Part shown: piece after piece, positions 7,223 to 8,044 of the stretch
Position numbering within the stretch: position 1 is the stretch's first letter
Layout of the letters: each line of letters starts with the position of its first letter
Origin: CAZNHL01 sp964572965
GTDB lineage: Bacteria > Bacteroidota > Bacteroidia > Cytophagales > UBA9547
Reading direction: 5' to 3'
Length of the DNA stretch: 8,044 nucleotides
NCBI GenBank assembly: GCA_964572965.1
Contig: CAZNHL010000118.1
Location: 1 to 8,044, forward strand
Position numbers and translations under genes: made by a program
Notes under the pieces: model-generated
The model's database searches: none
Told to the model about the DNA's origin: nothing
The model's input: the letters and a program-made list of their open reading frames with translations, nothing else

Positions 7223-7795
7223 ATGGAATCAACAATTGACAGTATAGCCTTTGAACCAAACAACGATCCGGCCAACCCGACTGTTTATGCAACATTCTGG
7301 GCACGTGCGGGAGCATTATTGCTCGACTTCCTTATAGTATCGCCTGTTACGATCCTATCCATATATAACTTTATCCTTTTCAAGGACTCATTATTACTTA
7401 TTCTATTAGCGATAATAGGACTTTTATATAGACCATTCTTTGAATATAAATATGGTGCTACTCCGGGTAAAATGCTCACAAAGCTTAGCATAGTTAATTA
7501 CGACCTGCAAAAAATTACCCTGAAACAGGCGCTTCTCAGAAACATTTTCCATATCATAAGTGGTGTAATTTCCTTTGCTGTTTCAATTACCATGGCCCAG
7601 TCACCGGAATTTGCCAATGCAACCACCTATACCTCATATGCTGTACTTGCCGGAACAAACCAGATACAAAGCTGGAACAGCAAAATTACAGGAGTTATAT
7701 TTATTATAGAAATTATCTTCCTGCTAAGAGATAACAGAAACAGGTCACTGCACGACAGAATAGCCGAAACAGTAGTCATCAAAAAACTATCATAA
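7223..7795 (+). CDS. RDD-family integral membrane protein
   Basis: This 190-residue protein belongs to the RDD family, small membrane proteins named for conserved Arg and Asp residues. Most are of unknown function, although some have been linked to ion transport. Landmarks: FWARAGALLLDFLI (25-38) with R28 and D35 at the start of the first membrane span; a second span at about 54-72; the loop motif EYKYGATPGKMLTKL (74-88), typical of the family's G-x-T-P-G-K signature; R106 before a third span at about 107-124; a longer polar stretch (125-152); a fourth span at about 155-169; and the closing RNRSLHDRIAETVVI (172-186) with the family's LHD motif. The inner membrane is the expected location. The gene starts at ATG 7223 after an A/T-rich leader without a Shine-Dalgarno sequence. 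It is followed within 13 bases by a strong terminator, so it is probably monocistronic. Confidence 0.9.
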   Translation: MESTIDSIAFEPNNDPANPTVYATFWARAGALLLDFLIVSPVTILSIYNFILFKDSLLLILLAIIGLLYRPFFEYKYGATPGKMLTKLSIVNYDLQKITLKQALLRNIFHIISGVISFAVSITMAQSPEFANATTYTSYAVLAGTNQIQSWNSKITGVIFIIEIIFLLRDNRNRSLHDRIAETVVIKKLS

Positions 7796-7807
7796 ATAAG
7801 TTTTCAC

Positions 7808-7845
7808 AAAACAAAGCCATCGTCAAAAACGATGGCTTTGTTTTT
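7808..7845 (+). terminator. Strong intrinsic terminator of the RDD gene, possibly bidirectional
   Basis: A perfect 15-bp stem pairs 7808-7822 with 7830-7844 around a 7-base loop (7823-7829). The core is AAAGCCATCG / CGATGGCTTT, and the right arm ends in a T run at 7841-7845. The left arm begins with AAAA (7808-7811), which on the other strand is also a T run, so it can end transcription arriving from the right as well. Confidence 0.93.
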
Positions 7846-7888
7846 ACCTACTGCCCTGTCTTCGCTCAGACAACAGACCGACCAACGT

Positions 7889-8008
7889 TCATTGATCCCA
7901 ACCGTAATATGTTCATTGAGCGAAGTCGAAATGAGGTCATTGAGCGTAGTCGAAAAGTGGTCATTGAGCGAAGTCGAAATAAGGTCATTGAGCGGAGTCA
8001 AAATGAGA
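7889..8008. repeat. 24-base tandem repeat array (four good units plus one degenerate unit)
   Basis: Four units begin at 7913, 7937, 7961 and 7985 with an exact 24-base period. The consensus begins TCATTGAGCGNAGTCGAAA and each unit ends in a variable four- or five-base linker. A fifth, decayed unit at 7889-7912 keeps the same phase and matches the first good unit at 15 of 24 positions by hand count. Divergence among the good units is concentrated at the base after GAGCG (A, T, A, G) and in the linker. After 8008 the pattern stops. A short inverted copy of the core, CTTCGCTCA, sits at 7860-7868. The array lies between the RDD terminator and the window's end and is most likely non-coding intergenic repeat DNA. 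Similar TTGAGCGAAGTCGAA-type words are, from memory, scattered in intergenic regions of many Bacteroidota genomes. Confidence 0.85.
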
Positions 8009-8016
8009 CTGAGGGT

Positions 8017-8044
8017 CTACTTTTCAATCAGTAGCTTCTCAGTA
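8017..8044 (-). CDS. Possible last codons of a minus-strand gene running off the window
   Basis: Read on the minus strand from the window edge, one frame is open and spells T-E-K-L-L-I-E-K followed by TAG at 8017-8019; the other two minus-strand frames contain TGA within the first few codons. This would be a gene convergent with the RDD gene, which fits the bidirectional form of the terminator at 7808-7845. Only eight residues are visible, so no identity can be given, and the open frame could be chance. Confidence 0.25.

Noticed and set aside
7804..8001. Open minus-strand frame of 65 codons with a repeated LNDLISTS peptide
   Set aside because: The repetition is the direct result of the 24-base tandem DNA repeat, whose period is a multiple of three, and the frame runs through the hairpin terminator at 7808-7845. 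No family resemblance is seen.

Overview
The window looks like chromosomal DNA from a member of the Bacteroidota, possibly the Chitinophagia/Sphingobacteriia side, though family level is a guess. The evidence is: upstream elements matching the Bacteroidota -7 promoter consensus TAnnTTTG, most clearly TACCTTTG at 3825-3832; genes that lack a Shine-Dalgarno sequence and have A/T-rich leaders instead; and protein families with the flavour of that phylum. No transposase, integrase, phage, CRISPR or RNA gene was seen.

Layout. Positions 2-325 hold the 3' end of an esterase-like hydrolase with a C-terminal TPR tail. Positions 457-2711 are a same-strand run: a DinB-fold protein, an FAD-dependent DAO-family oxidoreductase and a GNAT acetyltransferase, the last two only 6 bases apart. 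After a 186-base gap with a candidate promoter comes an unrecognised 264-residue protein (2898-3692). Next is a 350-residue relative of arginyl/leucyl-tRNA-protein transferases (3855-4907) behind a clear promoter. It converges with a cytosolic M3-family zinc oligopeptidase on the minus strand (4982-7021), with an inverted repeat between the two. Divergent from the peptidase is an RDD-family membrane protein (7223-7795), ended by a very strong hairpin terminator (7808-7845). The right end holds an array of 24-base tandem repeats (7889-8008) and perhaps the last few codons of a minus-strand gene.

How the genes relate. Most appear to be ordinary housekeeping or accessory metabolic genes without a shared pathway. 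The most interesting part is the aminoacyl-tRNA-protein transferase relative. Its catalytic C-terminal half is well preserved, but it has none of the N-terminal cysteines found in canonical ATE/Bpt enzymes, and it carries an extra coiled-coil-plus-C-terminal region. It lies downstream of an unrecognised protein and next to a peptidase that would digest proteasome/Clp-type peptide products. A link to N-degron protein turnover is an inference only. I saw no convincing new multi-gene defence or mobile system.
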